Shown piece by piece: positions 16,581-25,117 of a stretch of DNA of 64,000 nt. How positions within the stretch are numbered: the first letter of the stretch is position 1; every line of letters starts with the position of its first letter. The notes beneath the pieces were generated by a model. The model saw only the letters and a list, made by a program, of their open reading frames with translations, was not told where the DNA came from and ran no database searches. Where the stretch lies: NCBI RefSeq assembly GCF_025994435.1, contig NZ_BAQK01000020.1:1-64000 (forward strand), given 5' to 3'. The position numbers were made by a program, and so were the translations under genes. This DNA comes from Gluconacetobacter johannae (GTDB lineage Bacteria; Pseudomonadota; Alphaproteobacteria; Acetobacterales; Acetobacteraceae).

Positions 16581-17552
16581 TCACGGCAGCAGGATCGTAC
16601 TGCCGGTGGTCACCCGCGCTTCCAGGGCGCGGTGGGCGTCGGCGGCGTCGGCAAGGGCAAAGCGCTGGCCGATCCGCACAGACAGCACGCCCTGGCCGAT
16701 CAGGCCGAACAGCTCCTCGGCCCCCTTCAGCAGGGCCGAACGCTGGGCGATGTAGGTCGTCAGCCCCGGCCGGGTCAGGTACAGGCTGCCGCGCGTGGCC
16801 AGCATCCCCACCGACATGCCCGTGACCTCGCCGGACGCGTTGCCGTAGCTGACCATCAGCCCGCGCGGCGCCAGGCAATCCAGGCTGGCCACGAACGTAT
16901 CCTTGCCGATGCTGTCGTAGACGACCGGCACCATCGCCCCGTCCGTCAGCTTGCGTACGCGCGCGGGCAGGTTGTCATGGCCGATCAGCACGTCGGCCGC
17001 GCCGTTCTGGCGGGCCAGTTCGGCCTTTTCCTCGGTCGAGACAACGCCGATGACCCGCGCGCCCAGATGCCGCCCCCACTGGCACATCAGCAACCCGACC
17101 CCGCCGGCGGCGGCGTAGACCAGGATCGTCTCGCCCGGCTTGACGTCGTACACCTCGCGCAGCAGGGCGTGCACCGTCAGCCCGCGCAGCATGACGCCCG
17201 CCGCGACGTCCGACGATATAAAGGGCGGCAGGGGCACGACGCGATCGGCCGCGATGGTCCGGACTTCGGCATAGCCGCCCAGGGCCGTGGGGTAGGCGAC
17301 ACGGTCGCCGGGGGCCATGTCGGTGACGTCCGCGCCGACGGCCTCGATCACGCCCGCGCCTTCCATGCCCAGGATGGCTGGCAGGGTCGGCAGCTTGTAC
17401 AGACCCTTGCGGAAATAGGTGTCGATGAAATTGACCCCCATCGCCTCCTGCCGGATCAGGATTTCCCCCGTTCCGGGGACGGGCGTGGGCAGCGTTTCCA
17501 GCTTCAGGACCTCGGGACCGCCATACGCGTGGATGCGAATTGCCCTGAACAT
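16581..17552 (-). CDS. NADPH:quinone oxidoreductase (zinc-independent MDR family)
   Basis: Medium-chain dehydrogenase/reductase of the quinone reductase (Qor) type, reducing quinones with NADPH. The N-terminal GroES-like domain includes E-G-A-G-V-I-E-A-V-G. The Rossmann nucleotide loop is A-A-A-G-G-V-G-L-L. The zinc-ligand cysteines of alcohol dehydrogenases are missing, as expected for Qor. At 323 residues it is full length. It is transcribed leftward after the alkyltransferase gene with a gap of 29 bp, so the two may form an operon. Confidence 0.92.
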   Translation of the reverse strand: MFRAIRIHAYGGPEVLKLETLPTPVPGTGEILIRQEAMGVNFIDTYFRKGLYKLPTLPAILGMEGAGVIEAVGADVTDMAPGDRVAYPTALGGYAEVRTIAADRVVPLPPFISSDVAAGVMLRGLTVHALLREVYDVKPGETILVYAAAGGVGLLMCQWGRHLGARVIGVVSTEEKAELARQNGAADVLIGHDNLPARVRKLTDGAMVPVVYDSIGKDTFVASLDCLAPRGLMVSYGNASGEVTGMSVGMLATRGSLYLTRPGLTTYIAQRSALLKGAEELFGLIGQGVLSVRIGQRFALADAADAHRALEARVTTGSTILLP

Positions 17553-17581
17553 CGCGTTTTCTCCGTTGGTTCTTGTCGTGT

Positions 17582-18043
17582 CTACGCCAGGGCCGGGACG
17601 GCGGCGCCCTCCAGCCCCAGCAGGAACAGCTTGTCGTCCAGGCCGCCGTCACCGGAATAGCCGCCCAGCCCCTGGACGGCGACGACGCGGTGACAGGGGA
17701 TCAGGATCGGGATCGGATTGACGCTGTTGGCCTGCCCGACCGAACGGGGCGACCCGCCGGCCACCTGCGCGATATCGCGATAGGTCCGTGTCTGCCCCGC
17801 CGGGATGGCGCGCAGGACCTGCCAGACCCTCTGCTGGTAGGCGGTGCCGTACGGCGCCAGCGGCAGGTCGGCGAACGGATCGGCCCCGCCGTCGAAATAG
17901 GCGTCCAGACGGTCGCGAACGGCCACCAGCAGGGACGTCTCATCCTGGTCGCGGCCCCAGCCCCAATCCAGCGCCACGATCGCGCCGTCGTCTTCCGACA
18001 GGGTCAGGTCGCCCAGCGGCGAGTGCATCGAGAGTTGCGGCAT
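17582..18043 (-). CDS. ogt: Methylated-DNA--protein-cysteine methyltransferase
   Basis: Suicide repair enzyme that transfers alkyl groups from O6-alkylguanine (and O4-alkylthymine) to its own cysteine. The active site P-C-H-R-V lies at residues 116-120 (Cys117), preceded by R-S-V-G-Q-A-N-S-V-N-P, the DNA-binding helix and asparagine hinge region. The 153-residue length fits Ogt and lacks the Ada regulatory domain. I use the ATG at 18043 because the 32 residues encoded upstream overlap the divergent mnmE promoter region and do not resemble the family. Confidence 0.92.
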   Translation of the reverse strand: MPQLSMHSPLGDLTLSEDDGAIVALDWGWGRDQDETSLLVAVRDRLDAYFDGGADPFADLPLAPYGTAYQQRVWQVLRAIPAGQTRTYRDIAQVAGGSPRSVGQANSVNPIPILIPCHRVVAVQGLGGYSGDGGLDDKLFLLGLEGAAVPALA

Positions 18044-18205
18044 TCCGTGTCCCTGGCCCTTGTCCCATTCATACCCGGCGAACCCATATCCGCCGCGAAG
18101 GTGACTCTGTACTCTTCCGCCGGATGACGCCACATGCAAGAGGATAGCGTGGGCTCACCAGCCCATGGTGACCTCACGGACAAGGCAGGGACGGACGCAC
18201 ACCCC

Positions 18206-19513
18206 ATGACGGCACAGGCAGGACACCCACCGATCTTCGCGCTGGCGACCGGCGCCGGGCGGGCGGCGATCGCGGTCATGCGCCTGAGCGGGGCAGGGTG
18301 CGACGCCATCCTGCGCGCCCTGTGCGGGACGCTGCCCGCACCCCGGCAGGCATCGTTGCGCGGCCTGTGGCGGCGCGACGATCCGTCCGGCCCCATCCTG
18401 CTGGACCGGGCGCTGGTGCTGTGGTTCCCCGCGCCGCGCAGCTATACCGGCGAGGACAGCGCGGAATTGCACCTGCATGCCGGCCCGGCGGTGATCGCGG
18501 CGGTGTCCGACGCCCTGGTGGCATTGGGCGCGCGCCCGGCCGAACCGGGCGAATTTACCCGCCGCGCCTTTGCCGGCGGCCGGCTGGATCTGGTCGAGGC
18601 CGAAGGGATCGCCGATCTGATCGCGGCCGAGACCGAGGCCCAGCGCCGCCAGGCGCTGGACCAGTCCGACGGCAGGCTGAGCCGCCTGTATGACGGGTGG
18701 GCGGCCCGCCTGCGGGTTCTGCTGGCGCATCAGGAAGCGCTGATCGACTTCCCCGACGAAGACCTGCCGCCCGAGATCGAACAGGCGCTGCTGGACGACC
18801 TGGCCGCCCTGCGATGCGAGATGCAGGCCCATCTGGACGACGGCGGACGCGGCGAGAAGCTGCGACGCGGCCTGACGTTCGCCATCGTCGGCGCGCCGAA
18901 TGTCGGGAAATCGAGCCTGCTGAACGCGCTGGCCGAGCGCGAGGCCGCCATCGTGTCGTCCATCGCGGGCACCACGCGCGACGCGATCGAGGTGCGGGTG
19001 GTGCTGGGCGAGGTGCCGGTGACCCTGATCGACACCGCCGGCCTGCGCGACACCCAGGACGAGATCGAGGCCGAGGGAGTGCGCCGGGCGCTGTTTCACG
19101 TGAAACACGCCGATTGCGTGATCGCGATGTTCGACGGCGAGACGCCGCCGGCCGACGTGCCGAAGGGGGCGATCCTGGTCCGCAACAAGATCGACCTGGG
19201 TCCGGCGCCCGACGGCGCCATTGGCATCAGCATCCATCAGGACCGTGGCATGGATGCGCTGCGCGCCGCCCTGGCCGAGCGGGCGCGGGGGCTGACGGCG
19301 GCATCGGCCGGCCCGCCGCTGACCCGGGCGCGCCATCGCGCAGCCATCGAAGAAACCGCTTCCCATCTGACCACCGCACTGGATATGGACTGGCCGGAGA
19401 TGCGCGGCGAAGACATGCGCCAGGCCATGCGGGCATTGGGCCGCCTGACCGGCGCGGTCGGCGTCGAGGAGGTGCTGGACACGGTCTTCGGCCAGTTCTG
19501 CATCGGCAAGTAG
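18206..19513 (+). CDS. mnmE: tRNA uridine-5-carboxymethylaminomethyl modification GTPase
   Basis: Works with MnmG to modify wobble U34 of tRNAs reading NNA/NNG codons. The N-terminal formyl-THF-binding domain begins I-F-A-L-A-T-G-A-G-R-A-A-I-A-V. The inserted G domain has G-A-P-N-V-G-K-S (229-236), D-T-A-G-L-R-D and N-K-I-D. The protein ends in the invariant C-I-G-K (432-435) with the catalytic cysteine. The ATG at 18206 matches the family N-terminus; 24 extra in-frame codons upstream do not. A perfect parS site is embedded in its coding sequence. It is the first gene of the mnmE-mnmG-rsmG-parA-parB cluster. Confidence 0.96.
   Translation: MTAQAGHPPIFALATGAGRAAIAVMRLSGAGCDAILRALCGTLPAPRQASLRGLWRRDDPSGPILLDRALVLWFPAPRSYTGEDSAELHLHAGPAVIAAVSDALVALGARPAEPGEFTRRAFAGGRLDLVEAEGIADLIAAETEAQRRQALDQSDGRLSRLYDGWAARLRVLLAHQEALIDFPDEDLPPEIEQALLDDLAALRCEMQAHLDDGGRGEKLRRGLTFAIVGAPNVGKSSLLNALAEREAAIVSSIAGTTRDAIEVRVVLGEVPVTLIDTAGLRDTQDEIEAEGVRRALFHVKHADCVIAMFDGETPPADVPKGAILVRNKIDLGPAPDGAIGISIHQDRGMDALRAALAERARGLTAASAGPPLTRARHRAAIEETASHLTTALDMDWPEMRGEDMRQAMRALGRLTGAVGVEEVLDTVFGQFCIGK
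19092..19107. promoter_or_regulatory. parS: parS centromere site 1 (inside mnmE)
   Basis: TGTTTCACGTGAAACA is identical to the 16-bp ParB-binding consensus known across bacteria. It encodes F-H-V-K-H within MnmE and lies 3.7 kb before parB. Confidence 0.95.
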
Positions 19514-19530
19514 GAAGGGGGAATGTTCGG

Positions 19531-21393
19531 GTGAAGGGCCAGCACGACGTCATCGTCATCGGGGGCGGCCATGCGGGGTGCGAGGCCGCCGCCGCCGCCG
19601 CGCGCAGCGGGGCGCGGACGCTGCTGCTGACACACCGGCTGGAGACCATCGGCGCCATGTCGTGCAACCCGGCGATCGGCGGCATCGGCAAGGGCCATCT
19701 GGTGCGCGAGATCGACGCGCTGGACGGGTTGATGGGCCGGGCGGCCGACCGGGCCGGCATCCATTTCAAGCTGCTGAACCGCTCGAAAGGGCCGGCGGTG
19801 CACGGGCCGCGCGCCCAGGCCGACCGGTCGCTCTATCGCCAGGCCATCCGCGACCTGCTGGCAGAAACCCCGAACCTGGAGATCGCGGAAGGGGCCGCCG
19901 GCGACCTGATCGTGGATGCCGCCGGCCACGTGGCCGGCGTGGTGTGCGAGGACGGGCGGCCGTTGCGCGCCGGCGCCGTGGTGCTGACGGCGGGGACCTT
20001 CCTGCGCGGCATGATCCATATCGGCCATGACAGCACCCCCGCCGGGCGGGTGGGCGAGGCCCCGGCCCAGGCCCTGGGCCAGCGGTTGCAGGCGCTGGGC
20101 CTGACCATGGGGCGGCTGAAGACCGGCACACCCGCGCGCCTGGATCGCGCGACCATCGACTGGGACGCCCTGGCGGAAGACCGGGGCGATGCGGTGCCCG
20201 AACCGTTCAGCCGGCTGACCACCACCCTTGCCAACCCGCAACTGTCCTGCCGGATCACTGCCACCACGGCGCGCACGCACGAGCTGATCCGCGCGCATCT
20301 GCATCTGTCGGCCGTCTATGGCGGGGCCATCGCGGGGCGGGGGCCGCGCTACTGCCCCTCCATCGAGGACAAGGTGGTCCGTTTCGCCGAGCGCGACAGC
20401 CACCAGATCTTCCTGGAACCCGAAGCCCTGCCGGGCAATCCGGGCGGCGACCTGGTCTACCCGAACGGCATTTCCACCAGCCTGCCGGCCGACGTGCAGG
20501 CCCAAATGATCCGCTCCATCCCCGGTCTGGAACACTGCGCCATCGTGCGCCCCGGCTATGCGGTGGAATATGATTTCATCGACCCACGCCAGTTGACGCC
20601 GGGCCTGGAACTCGCTGCCCTGCCGGGCCTGTTCCTGGCGGGGCAGGTCAACGGCACCACGGGGTATGAGGAGGCCGGCGCCCAGGGCCTGCTGGCGGGC
20701 ATCAACGCCGCCCGCCAGGCCGGCGGGTCGGCCCCCGTCAGCATCGACCGGGGGGCGGCCTATCTCGGCGTCATGATCGACGACCTGACCACGCAGGGCG
20801 TCTCGGAACCCTATCGCATGTTCACCTCGCGCGCCGAATACCGGCTGAGCCTGCGGGCCGACAATGCCGACCTGCGCCTGACCGGGCGCGGGCTGGAATG
20901 GAGCTGCGTCGGCGCCGAGCGGGCCCGCCTGTTCCAGGCGGACCGCGATGCCATCGACGGCGCGATGCAGCGGGCGGCGGGCGAACATTTCCTGCCCGAC
21001 GCCTTGAACCAGGCCGGCGTCCCGGTCTCGGCCGACGGGCGGCGCCGCACCCTGCTGGACGTGCTGGCCACAGCAGCGGCACCCGATGCCATCGACCGCG
21101 TCGCCCCCTGGTTCGCCGACCTGCCGGTGCGCGTCCGCCGCCATGTGGAAACCGAGGCGCGCTACAGCGGCTATCTGGCCCGCCAGGCGCGCGAGATCCG
21201 GCAGCTTGAGGCCGACACGCGCATCGTGCTGCCCCATGACCTCGATTATCGCCGCATCGGCGGGCTGAGCACCGAAATGCAGGAGCGCCTGGCCGCCGCC
21301 CGCCCGGCCAGCTTCAGCGCGGCGCAGCGCATTCCCGGCGTCACGCCCTCGGCGCTGGTGGCGCTGCTGTCGCATCTTCGGCAGGTGGCGTGA
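19531..21393 (+). CDS. mnmG: tRNA uridine-5-carboxymethylaminomethyl modification FAD enzyme
   Basis: FAD-dependent partner of MnmE. It starts at a GTG (19531) and reads at once into the dinucleotide fold V-I-V-I-G-G-G-H-A-G-C-E-A-A. Further signatures are S-C-N-P-A-I-G-G-I-G-K-G-H-L, G-R-L-K-T-G-T-P-A-R-L and G-Q-V-N-G-T-T-G-Y-E-E-A-A/G-A-Q-G. The tRNA-binding C-terminal domain is complete (R-I-P-G-V-T-P-S-A). At 620 residues it is full length. The open frame continues upstream through mnmE in a different frame and should not be used. Its stop codon shares a base with the rsmG ATG. Confidence 0.96.
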   Translation: MKGQHDVIVIGGGHAGCEAAAAAARSGARTLLLTHRLETIGAMSCNPAIGGIGKGHLVREIDALDGLMGRAADRAGIHFKLLNRSKGPAVHGPRAQADRSLYRQAIRDLLAETPNLEIAEGAAGDLIVDAAGHVAGVVCEDGRPLRAGAVVLTAGTFLRGMIHIGHDSTPAGRVGEAPAQALGQRLQALGLTMGRLKTGTPARLDRATIDWDALAEDRGDAVPEPFSRLTTTLANPQLSCRITATTARTHELIRAHLHLSAVYGGAIAGRGPRYCPSIEDKVVRFAERDSHQIFLEPEALPGNPGGDLVYPNGISTSLPADVQAQMIRSIPGLEHCAIVRPGYAVEYDFIDPRQLTPGLELAALPGLFLAGQVNGTTGYEEAGAQGLLAGINAARQAGGSAPVSIDRGAAYLGVMIDDLTTQGVSEPYRMFTSRAEYRLSLRADNADLRLTGRGLEWSCVGAERARLFQADRDAIDGAMQRAAGEHFLPDALNQAGVPVSADGRRRTLLDVLATAAAPDAIDRVAPWFADLPVRVRRHVETEARYSGYLARQAREIRQLEADTRIVLPHDLDYRRIGGLSTEMQERLAAARPASFSAAQRIPGVTPSALVALLSHLRQVA

Positions 21394-22031
21394 TGTTTCA
21401 CGTGAAACCGAACCCCGCAGGTGAGGCCGCGCCGTCGCCCGAACTGCGCCGCCGGCTGGACCTGTTCGCCGAGATCCTGACCCGCTGGAACGGGCGGATC
21501 AATCTGGTGTCGCCCCGCGACCTGCCCCATCTGTGGGACCGCCACATCGCCGACAGCCTGCAACTGGCCAGCCTGATCCCGCCCGGGGTCCGGCTGGCGG
21601 ACATGGGCTCGGGCGGCGGCTTCCCCGGCCTGATCGTCGCCATGGCGACCGACGCCGACGTCACGCTGATCGAATCCGACGTCCGCAAGGCCGCTTTCCT
21701 GCGCGAGGCCGCGCGCCTGGTGGGCGTGCGCGCAACCATCGTGGCCCAGCGGATCGAACGGGCGGACATCGCGCCGGTGCAGGTCGTCACCGCCCGCGCG
21801 CTGGCCGCCTTGCCGCAATTGCTGGGCTGGGCCACCCGTTTCCTGGCCCCCGACGGATTTTGTCTGTTCCTGAAGGGCAGAAACGTCGAGGATGAGTTGA
21901 CCTCGGCCGCTGCCGACTGGCACATGGCCATATCCCGATTACCAAGCCGCACCAACGCGGACGGTACCATTCTCAGATTGGGCGATATCAGGCGTGTCAG
22001 ACACTCAGAAGAACGTGCAGCGGGTCCATGA
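21393..22031 (+). CDS. rsmG: 16S rRNA (guanine-527-N7)-methyltransferase
   Basis: Methylates N7 of G527 in 16S rRNA; loss gives low-level streptomycin resistance in other bacteria. SAM-binding motifs are L-A-D-M-G-S-G-G-G-F-P-G-L and V-T-L-I-E-S-D-V-R-K. W-N-G-R-I-N-L-V-S is the usual N-terminal family block. The ATG overlaps the mnmG stop (TGATG); a GTG one codon earlier is possible. Codons 1-6 overlap the second parS site. The 3' end overlaps the parA GTG start by 38 bp. Confidence 0.94.
   Translation: MFHVKPNPAGEAAPSPELRRRLDLFAEILTRWNGRINLVSPRDLPHLWDRHIADSLQLASLIPPGVRLADMGSGGGFPGLIVAMATDADVTLIESDVRKAAFLREAARLVGVRATIVAQRIERADIAPVQVVTARALAALPQLLGWATRFLAPDGFCLFLKGRNVEDELTSAAADWHMAISRLPSRTNADGTILRLGDIRRVRHSEERAAGP
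21394..21409. promoter_or_regulatory. parS: parS centromere site 2 (rsmG start)
   Basis: TGTTTCACGTGAAACC matches the parS consensus at 15 of 16 positions. It overlaps the start codon of rsmG, where it encodes M-F-H-V-K, and is 2.3 kb from the first site. Confidence 0.9.
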
Positions 22032-22839
22032 CGCCGTGCGCGCTCCTCGTATTCTTGCCCTCGCGAACCAGAAAGGCGGCGTCGGCAAGACCACGACGGC
22101 GATCAACCTGGCCGCGGGGCTGGCCGAGCAGGGCTTTTCGGTCCTGCTGATCGACATCGATCCGCAGGGCAATGCCTCGACCGGGCTGGGCGTCGGCTAT
22201 GACGCCCGCCGGCTCGGCACCTACGCCCTGCTGATGGACGAAACCCCGCCGGGCGATCTGATCCAGGCCACCGAAGTTCCGAACCTGTCGATCGTCGCGG
22301 CGGATACCGAACTGGCCGGCGCGGAACTGGAACTGGTCATGCAGGACCGGCGGGAATTCCGGCTGCGCGAGGCCATCGCGCGGGCGGGGCAGGGCTTCGA
22401 TGTGGTCCTGATCGACTGCCCGCCCAGCCTGGGCCTGCTGACCCTGAACGCCCTGGTCGCGGCCGACGGGGTCATCGTGCCCCTGCAATGCGAATTCTTC
22501 GCGCTGGAAGGCATCAGCCAACTGGTCCGCACGGTCGATCGCATCCGCCGCGCCTTCAATTCCGACCTGCATGTCGCGGGCATCGTGCTGACCATGTACG
22601 ACCGGCGGAACAACCTGTCGGAACTGGTGGCCGCCGACGCGCGCGGCTTCTTCGGCGACCAGGTGATGGACACCCTGATCCCGCGCAACATCCGCATTTC
22701 CGAGGCCCAGAGCCATGGCCGCCCGGCCATGACCTACGACCCCAAATCCAGCGGCGCGATGGCCTATCTGGCCATGGCTAACGAAGTGGTGGCCCGGATG
22801 GGCATCAGCAAACCCAAACGGAAGGCCGCCCGGGCATGA
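21994..22839 (+). CDS. parA: Chromosome partitioning ATPase ParA (Soj)
   Basis: ATP-dependent DNA-binding protein that moves ParB-parS complexes to segregate the origin region. The deviant Walker A K-G-G-V-G-K-T-T starts at residue 27. Also visible are L-I-D-I-D-P-Q-G-N-A-S-T (A') and V-L-I-D-C-P-P-S-L-G-L-L (Walker B). At 281 residues with no HTH extension it is a chromosomal type Ib-like ParA. It uses a GTG start that overlaps the end of rsmG, and its stop overlaps parB (ATGA). Confidence 0.95.
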   Translation: MSDTQKNVQRVHDAVRAPRILALANQKGGVGKTTTAINLAAGLAEQGFSVLLIDIDPQGNASTGLGVGYDARRLGTYALLMDETPPGDLIQATEVPNLSIVAADTELAGAELELVMQDRREFRLREAIARAGQGFDVVLIDCPPSLGLLTLNALVAADGVIVPLQCEFFALEGISQLVRTVDRIRRAFNSDLHVAGIVLTMYDRRNNLSELVAADARGFFGDQVMDTLIPRNIRISEAQSHGRPAMTYDPKSSGAMAYLAMANEVVARMGISKPKRKAARA

Positions 22840-23723
22840 GCACGAAGAAGGATCAGGCCCGCCCGCGTCTGGGCCGGGGGCTGGCGGCGCTGCTGGGGGA
22901 CCAGGCCCCCACGATCGCCCGCGTGTCGGGCAAGGCGACCGGCGACCGGGCCGGCGCCCTGCCGGTCGATCTGCTGGAACCCGGTCCGTTCCAGCCGCGC
23001 CAGGTCATGGAACCCGAGGCCCTGAGCGAACTGGCGGATTCGATCCGCACGCGCGGCATCCTGCAACCGATCCTGGTCCGCCCGCACCCCGAGCGCGAGA
23101 ACGTCTTTCAGATCATCGCCGGCGAACGGCGCTGGCGCGCGGCGCAGATGGCCGCGCTGCACGAAGTCCCGGTGCATATCCGCACGCTGGACGACGGCGA
23201 CGCCATGGCGGCCGCCCTGGTCGAAAACCTGCAACGCGCCGACCTGAACGCGATCGAGGAAGCCGAGGGCCTGCAACGGCTGTTGCAGGATTATCGCCTG
23301 ACGCAGGACGAACTGGCCGGCGCCCTGGGCAAGTCGCGGTCGCATGTCGCCAACATGGTCCGCTTGCTGAACCTGCCGGGGGCAGTTCGCAACGCCCTGC
23401 GTAATGGCGAGCTGACCGCCGGCCACGCCCGCGCCCTGCTGGCCCACCCCGACCCGGTGGCGGCGCTGAAGATCGTCCTGGACCAGGGCCTGAACGTCCG
23501 CCAGACCGAAGCCCTGATCCAGAAGACCGCCCGCCAGGCCCAAAAGCCCGCGCCCGCCGCCGCCGAACGCAAGGACCCGGAAATCCAGGTCCTGGAACGC
23601 GACCTGTCGGCCCGCCTGGGCCTGAAGGTGCAGATCGCATTCGACGGGAAGGGCGGGTCGATCCGCATCCTCTATCATTCGCTGGACCAGTTCGATGCGG
23701 TACTGGCCCGCCTGAACGGCTGA
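22836..23723 (+). CDS. parB: Chromosome partitioning protein ParB (Spo0J)
   Basis: CTP-dependent DNA clamp that loads at parS and spreads. Conserved boxes are present in order: Q-P-R-Q-V (box I), I-I-A-G-E-R-R-W-R-A-A (GERRxRA, CTP/arginine patch) and V-E-N-L-Q-R-A-D-L-N. The DNA-binding HTH contains G-K-S-R-S-H-V-A-N-M-V-R-L-L-N-L-P. The C-terminal dimerization segment closes the 295 residues. It overlaps parA by 4 bp and is the last gene before the tRNA-Lys integration site. The two parS sites lie in the same operon. Confidence 0.95.
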   Translation: MSTKKDQARPRLGRGLAALLGDQAPTIARVSGKATGDRAGALPVDLLEPGPFQPRQVMEPEALSELADSIRTRGILQPILVRPHPERENVFQIIAGERRWRAAQMAALHEVPVHIRTLDDGDAMAAALVENLQRADLNAIEEAEGLQRLLQDYRLTQDELAGALGKSRSHVANMVRLLNLPGAVRNALRNGELTAGHARALLAHPDPVAALKIVLDQGLNVRQTEALIQKTARQAQKPAPAAAERKDPEIQVLERDLSARLGLKVQIAFDGKGGSIRILYHSLDQFDAVLARLNG

Positions 23724-23764
23724 CGGACCGTCTGAACCAGGGGGATTTTTTTCAACAAACCCCC

Positions 23765-23793
23765 TTGCCCTGACGGTGGTGCGCTGTTAGAAG
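23765..23793 (+). promoter_or_regulatory. Putative tRNA-Lys promoter
   Basis: TTGCCC and TAGAAG are separated by exactly 17 bp, and the predicted start lies about 20 bp before the tRNA. Each hexamer matches 4 of 6 consensus positions. It sits between parB and the tRNA. Confidence 0.5.
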
Positions 23794-23820
23794 CGCGTCA
23801 CCCGAAAGGGCCAACTCCAT

Positions 23821-23904
<84 letters not shown>

Positions 23905-23950
23905 TTGAAATTCCACGATTTTCCGATCTGCCCTCAAAAGGGCAAAAACT

Positions 23951-23978
23951 TGCGGACCCGTAGCGGACCCCGCAGAAC
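23951..23978. repeat. 28-bp arm-type repeat near attL
   Basis: TGCGGACCCGTAGCGGACCC plus eight more bases recurs exactly at 45062-45089 near attR. Each copy holds two direct GCGGACC units. Probable integrase or excisionase arm-binding site. Confidence 0.7.
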
Positions 23979-24005
23979 AAGCCGAAATGCGGACTTCGGC
24001 CGGAC

Positions 24006-24221
24006 TCATGACAGAGCCTCACTGATCACCGCCAGGCGGCTTTCAATCTCATTCCCGACCCATTCCATGGCCATCGCGTAGGCCTCGGGCCTGACCCTGT
24101 CGTCATGCAGTGCCGCTCGACTGGCGCTGACTATCAGCACCGACAGCATGGCGAGGTCGCGGGTCTGTTGGTTGATTGCAGCAATGCGATCGGGCGTCGC
24201 CACAGGTAGCTTGCGGCTCAT
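24006..24221 (-). CDS. Small hypothetical element protein (71 aa)
   Basis: No family recognised. A mainly helical, soluble-looking protein, the last gene of a leftward chain running from 25529 to 24006. Its ATG overlaps the stop of the preceding HTH gene by four bases (ATGA), which supports it as a real translated gene. It ends 100 bp from attL, in a region with inverted and arm-type repeats. Excision control or early phage functions are possible for such a position, but nothing in the sequence says which. Confidence 0.65.
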   Translation of the reverse strand: MSRKLPVATPDRIAAINQQTRDLAMLSVLIVSASRAALHDDRVRPEAYAMAMEWVGNEIESRLAVISEALS

Positions 24222-24418
24222 ACCCTGGCCTCCTGCTGTTGATGCTGACGGGACACCCGAAACGCTGGGCGCCCCAATACCTCCTGCCAGTAACGGGAGC
24301 AGGTGACGTGCGGCAGGCCGAGCCGTGCGCCGATCTGCTTCCAGGTCAGTCCGGCCTCGCGCAGCCGGACCAGTTCACGGACCCGCGCCTCGGGCCAGAC
24401 TTTGCGGGGACGGCCCAT
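24218..24418 (-). CDS. Small helix-turn-helix protein (66 aa)
   Basis: Residues 1-50 read as a compact DNA-binding module: a basic M-G-R-P-R-K-V-W start, helix V-R-E-L-V-R-L-R-E-A-G, then L-T-W-K-Q-I-G-A-R-L-G-L-P as the HTH. This resembles Hin-recombinase-like or Sigma-70 region 4-like HTH proteins (GcrA-like starts also share the pattern). The ATG at 24418 overlaps the stop of a 40-aa gene. The longer upstream frame is not needed. Possibly a transcriptional regulator of the element. Confidence 0.7.
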   Translation of the reverse strand: MGRPRKVWPEARVRELVRLREAGLTWKQIGARLGLPHVTCSRYWQEVLGRPAFRVSRQHQQQEARV

Positions 24419-24540
24419 CAGGCTTGCGCCTCCCGCCAGAGACGTAGCGTGAAAGCCCCCAGGGCGCTGCTGGCACGGACGGACCAGCAGGCAATCGGGA
24501 CCAGGACGAACAACGCGGCCTGTAGAGTGACGCGCCTCAT
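24418..24540 (-). CDS. Very small membrane protein (40 aa)
   Basis: A short frame encoding M-R-R-V-T-L-Q-A-A-L-F-V-L-V-P-I-A-C-W, that is two arginines followed by one hydrophobic span, then a basic tail. It fills exactly the gap between two neighbours: its ATG overlaps the upstream stop by four bases and its TGA shares a base with the downstream ATG. This tiling is the main support. It could be a small lysis or membrane-signalling peptide; function unknown. Confidence 0.5.
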   Translation of the reverse strand: MRRVTLQAALFVLVPIACWSVRASSALGAFTLRLWREAQA

Positions 24541-24845
24541 CGCCGCCTCCCCGCCAGTGCCAGAATGTCGTGCGCAAGAGCCACGCCCCACTCGTCGGTA
24601 TCGGGGCTATGCCTCGTGTCCTCGATCACCAGCCGCGCCTTCGCGACCAGATCCGCCATGGTGCGGGGGCGCCCCTCGTAGACCTTTGCCCGGGTTGCGA
24701 TGTAGGCGCGGTTCACGCGCCGTCTCTCCGCCGCGGCAGCTGGCGCCCACTGCCCATCCGGGATAAGGCTGAGCGGGGCCTCTATCCGCCATGATCGGCG
24801 CTCGGTTCCCAGCGCGGACATGACCAGGCTGCGGAGGCGGCTCAT
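24537..24845 (-). CDS. Hypothetical element protein (102 aa)
   Basis: Unrecognised, Arg/Ala-rich and soluble-looking. It belongs to the leftward chain of small genes with ATGA overlaps on both sides. The central block R-A-Y-I-A-T-R-A-K-V-Y-E-G-R-P-R-T-M-A-D-L suggests a basic, possibly nucleic-acid-binding helix, followed by an amphipathic C-terminal helix. No catalytic motif is seen. Confidence 0.65.
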   Translation of the reverse strand: MSRLRSLVMSALGTERRSWRIEAPLSLIPDGQWAPAAAAERRRVNRAYIATRAKVYEGRPRTMADLVAKARLVIEDTRHSPDTDEWGVALAHDILALAGRRR

Positions 24846-25117
24846 GCCGCACCACCTTTCCGCAGGGCAGCGGCATCCTTGTCAGCGTTCTGAGCGATCC
24901 GCTCGGCATAGGCTGCCATCCACTGAACCGCGCCAATCCAGTCCGACACCACTTCCTCGGCGGGAGTGCGCACCAGATCCATGTCGCGACCAATCGCAAG
25001 GGCGACGTCGCGAAGGTCGCGTGTGTGGAGGGCCTGCCATTCGAGGGCGTAAGGATGGACCAGGACATCCTTCGTCCCGTCGGTGACGCCCTGGTGGTGG
25101 TCGATCGTCCGTTTCAT
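24842..25117 (-). CDS. Hypothetical element protein (91 aa)
   Basis: Unrecognised. The sequence from M-K-R-T-I-D-H-H-Q-G is mostly helical, with W-I-G-A-V-Q-W-M-A-A-Y-A-E-R-I as an amphipathic helix and a charged C-terminus. The ATG at 25117 overlaps the stop of the preceding gene (ATGA), so I prefer it over the much longer open frame extending upstream. Its position in the early leftward chain points to a phage accessory role only by context. Confidence 0.65.
   Translation of the reverse strand: MKRTIDHHQGVTDGTKDVLVHPYALEWQALHTRDLRDVALAIGRDMDLVRTPAEEVVSDWIGAVQWMAAYAERIAQNADKDAAALRKGGAA

Noticed and set aside
18697..19530. Upstream extension of the mnmG frame through mnmE.
   Set aside because: It is another frame of mnmE; the FAD-binding fold starts right after the GTG at 19531.
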